A stretch of DNA of 22,443 nt. Origin: Propionibacteriaceae bacterium UBA6238. Its GTDB lineage: Bacteria > Actinomycetota > Actinomycetes > Propionibacteriales > Propionibacteriaceae. How positions within the stretch are numbered: the stretch's first letter is position 1; each line of letters begins with the position of its first letter. The stretch spans positions 268 through 22,710 of the forward strand of contig DJWE01000101.1 in NCBI GenBank assembly GCA_002441465.1. The letters are read 5' to 3'. Shown one piece after another: positions 21,117 through 22,443 of this stretch. The notes beneath the pieces were generated by a model. It worked only from the letters and a program-made list of their open reading frames with translations. It did not search any database and was not told where the DNA came from. Both the position numbers and the translations under genes were made by a program.

Positions 21117-22049
21117 ATGACGGCTGCCGATCCGGTGGAGTTGGAAGTCGGGCCCAGGACGGTCCGGCTGACCAGCCCTGACCGGGTCTACTTCCCGGCC
21201 CACGGCTGGACGAAGCTCGATCTCGCCCGCTACTACCTCGCAGTCGGCGACGGGATCGTCCGCGCGCTTCGCGAGCGACCCTGCATGCTGCATCGCTTCC
21301 CGTCCGGCCTGTCCGGGGAAAAGGTGCACCAGAAGCGGCTCCCCGCCGGCGCCCCGCCGTGGGTGGAGACCGTGCAGGTCTACTTCCCGCGCTACGGACG
21401 CACCGCGGACGAGCTGTGCGTCACCGAGCTGGGCGCGGTGATCTGGGCGGTGCAGATGGCTACCGTGGAGTTTCACCCCTGGAACTCGCGGCGGGCCGAC
21501 GTGGAGCGTCCCGACGAATGGCGGATCGATCTCGACCCGATGCCCGAAGCCACGTTCGAGCAGGTCCGACGAGTCGCGGCCGTGGCCAGGGGAGTGCTGG
21601 ACGAGCTGGGCATCCTCGGCTTCCCGAAGACCTCCGGTGGCAGCGGGCTGCACATCTACGTCCGGATCGCGCCGGAGTGGAGCTTCGCCGACGTGCGCCG
21701 GGCCGCCCTCGCCTTCGCCCGCGAGGTGGAGCGCCGAGCGCCGCGCGACGTGACCACCACGTGGTGGCGCAAGGACCGCGACCCGCACCACGTCTTCGTC
21801 GACTTCAACCAGAACGCCCGCGACCACACGATCGCCAGCGCCTGGTCCGTCCGCGGAGTGGCGGACGGGACGGTCTCGACGCCCTTCGCCTGGGAGGAGT
21901 TGGACGCGGTCGAGCCGCGCGAACTCACCATCGCCACCGTCCCGGCCCGCTTTGCGAGCACCGGCGACCCGCACGCAGCCATCGACGACGTTGCTCACCG
22001 GCTGGACACGCTGCTGGAATGGGCCGATCGGGACGGCCTACCCGAGTAG
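21117..22049 (+). CDS. Stand-alone LigD-type polymerase/primase domain protein
   Basis: A 310-residue protein matching the polymerase domain (archaeo-eukaryotic primase fold) of the bacterial non-homologous end-joining ligase LigD. Conserved segments are LTSPDRVYFP, TKLDLARYYLAVGD, CMLHRFPSG, the metal-binding Asp138 and Asp140 in WRIDLDP, KTSGGSGLHIYVRI, and DFNQNARDHTIASAWSVR. Such enzymes fill gaps or add a few (ribo)nucleotides at DNA breaks. No ligase or nuclease domain is attached, and neither Ku nor a ligase gene is in the window. Separate polymerase-domain proteins are known in mycobacteria and other actinobacteria. The ATG at 21117 agrees with the leaderless promoter. Confidence 0.92.
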   Translation: MTAADPVELEVGPRTVRLTSPDRVYFPAHGWTKLDLARYYLAVGDGIVRALRERPCMLHRFPSGLSGEKVHQKRLPAGAPPWVETVQVYFPRYGRTADELCVTELGAVIWAVQMATVEFHPWNSRRADVERPDEWRIDLDPMPEATFEQVRRVAAVARGVLDELGILGFPKTSGGSGLHIYVRIAPEWSFADVRRAALAFAREVERRAPRDVTTTWWRKDRDPHHVFVDFNQNARDHTIASAWSVRGVADGTVSTPFAWEELDAVEPRELTIATVPARFASTGDPHAAIDDVAHRLDTLLEWADRDGLPE

Positions 22050-22103
22050 TCGGCGACCGGGTGCGGACGCGGGCGACGTGCTCCGATGCCGCGCGGCCGG
22101 GCC

Positions 22104-22340
22104 TCAGCGGGCCGTGAGCAGCTCCTTCACCTGACCGGCGGTGGGCACGCGACCGGACAGCACGACCTCCTCGTCGACCACCAGGCCCGGCGTCCGCATG
22201 ATGCCGTAGGACGCGATGTCGGCGTAGTCGGTGACCTTCTCGAAGGTGGCCTCGAGGCCGAGCTCGTCGACGGCCTGGCGGGCGGCCTTCTCCAGGTTCA
22301 CGCAGTTGGCGCAGCCGGAGCCGAGGATCTTGATGTTCAT
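22104..22340 (-). CDS. Small CxxC thioredoxin-like protein (redox-active disulfide protein 2 family)
   Basis: A 78-residue glutaredoxin/thioredoxin-fold protein. MNIKILGSGCANCVNLEK carries the redox pair Cys10 and Cys13, and MRTPGLVVDEEVVLSGRVP contains the cis-Pro loop. The pattern matches the small TM0996/MTH895-type redox disulfide proteins. ATG at 22340 is preceded by AAGAAGGA. It lies downstream, on the same strand, of a gene ending at 22409 that looks like a YraQ/UPF0718-type permease, a frequent neighbour of this family. A role in metal or arsenic handling or in thiol exchange with the permease is inferred from that context only. Confidence 0.88.
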   Translation of the reverse strand: MNIKILGSGCANCVNLEKAARQAVDELGLEATFEKVTDYADIASYGIMRTPGLVVDEEVVLSGRVPTAGQVKELLTAR

Positions 22341-22369
22341 GTGGGTTTCCTTCTTCTCTGGGTGGAAAG

Positions 22370-22393
22370 TGGACCGGAATAGGAACCGTCCCC
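22370..22393 (-). repeat. Single copy of the dispersed 24-base unit (locus E)
   Basis: One minus-orientation copy, slightly diverged (CCGGAATAGG instead of CCGAGATAGG), lies in the 68-base gap between the permease and the thioredoxin-like gene. No partner copy is present, so it cannot form the long hairpin seen elsewhere. Confidence 0.85.
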
Positions 22394-22408
22394 GATTTGG
22401 TCCGGGGG

Positions 22409-22443
22409 CTACAGGACGGCGTTGAACAGGTAGCCGACGGCGA
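22409..22443 (-). CDS. C-terminal end of a probable permease (cut by window edge)
   Basis: Ten codons and a TAG stop are visible, reading AVGYLFNAVL. This hydrophobic ending resembles the C-terminus of YraQ/UPF0718-type permeases (GYLFN...), which commonly sit beside small CxxC proteins like the one downstream. The visible part is too short for a firm call. Confidence 0.5.
   Translation of the reverse strand, partial: AVGYLFNAVL

Noticed and set aside
19788..21998. A 736-codon minus-strand open frame across the kinase, the repeat cluster and the polymerase gene
   Set aside because: It reads antisense through two well-supported genes and the palindromes, and shows no domain.

Overview
The window is high-GC DNA with GTG starts, ATGA/GTGA stop-start overlaps, short 5' leaders and several probable leaderless genes, as expected of an actinobacterium. 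The mix of pyruvate:ferredoxin oxidoreductase (NifJ), a thiamine transporter, a molybdenum cofactor cluster and a stand-alone LigD-type polymerase would suit a facultative or anaerobic member such as the Propionibacteriales, but that placement is inference. No rRNA, tRNA, transposase, phage gene or CRISPR array is visible. The gene content is metabolic and chromosomal.

Layout. (1) 1-2975: the 3' end of nifJ, overlapping a dihydroorotate-dehydrogenase-like flavoprotein, then a long perfect hairpin and an FAD-dependent ferredoxin-reductase-like gene. (2) 2992-4572, minus strand: a HerA/DUF853-type ATPase. (3) 4573-8795: a tandem repeat array, a promoter, a TPP riboswitch and a thiBPQ-type thiamine ABC transporter operon. 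A second kind of palindrome forms the first codons of the permease gene. (4) 9278-13556: a four-gene fructose-type ABC transporter operon (binding protein, permease, double ATPase, P-loop kinase), matching the frcBCAK layout. (5) 13642-16197: a NifX-like protein (minus), a divergent aldo/keto reductase (plus), and transaldolase (minus). (6) 16262-18867: moeA divergent from moaA-moaD, part of molybdenum cofactor synthesis. (7) 19012-20912: a HAD-IIA phosphatase and a PfkB/1-phosphofructokinase-family sugar kinase. (8) 21117-22443: a LigD polymerase-domain protein, then on the minus strand a small CxxC thioredoxin-like protein downstream of a permease whose last codons reach the window edge.

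How they fit together. The thiamine transporter is probably switched off by its own end product through the riboswitch, and thiamine diphosphate is the cofactor of the NifJ domain at the left edge. The fructose-type importer, sugar kinase, HAD phosphatase and transaldolase all touch sugar-phosphate metabolism, although they are separate transcription units.

The most unusual feature is non-coding. A 24-base sequence beginning GGGGACGGTTCC and ending CGGTCCA occurs 13 times at five intergenic sites. It appears as a perfect inverted pair, a 44-base-period tandem array, a three-copy cluster, a four-copy cluster and a single copy. An unrelated palindrome that also begins GGGGAC sits inside the start of thiP. 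These look like REP/BIME-type mobile palindromes, with no mobilising gene in the window.
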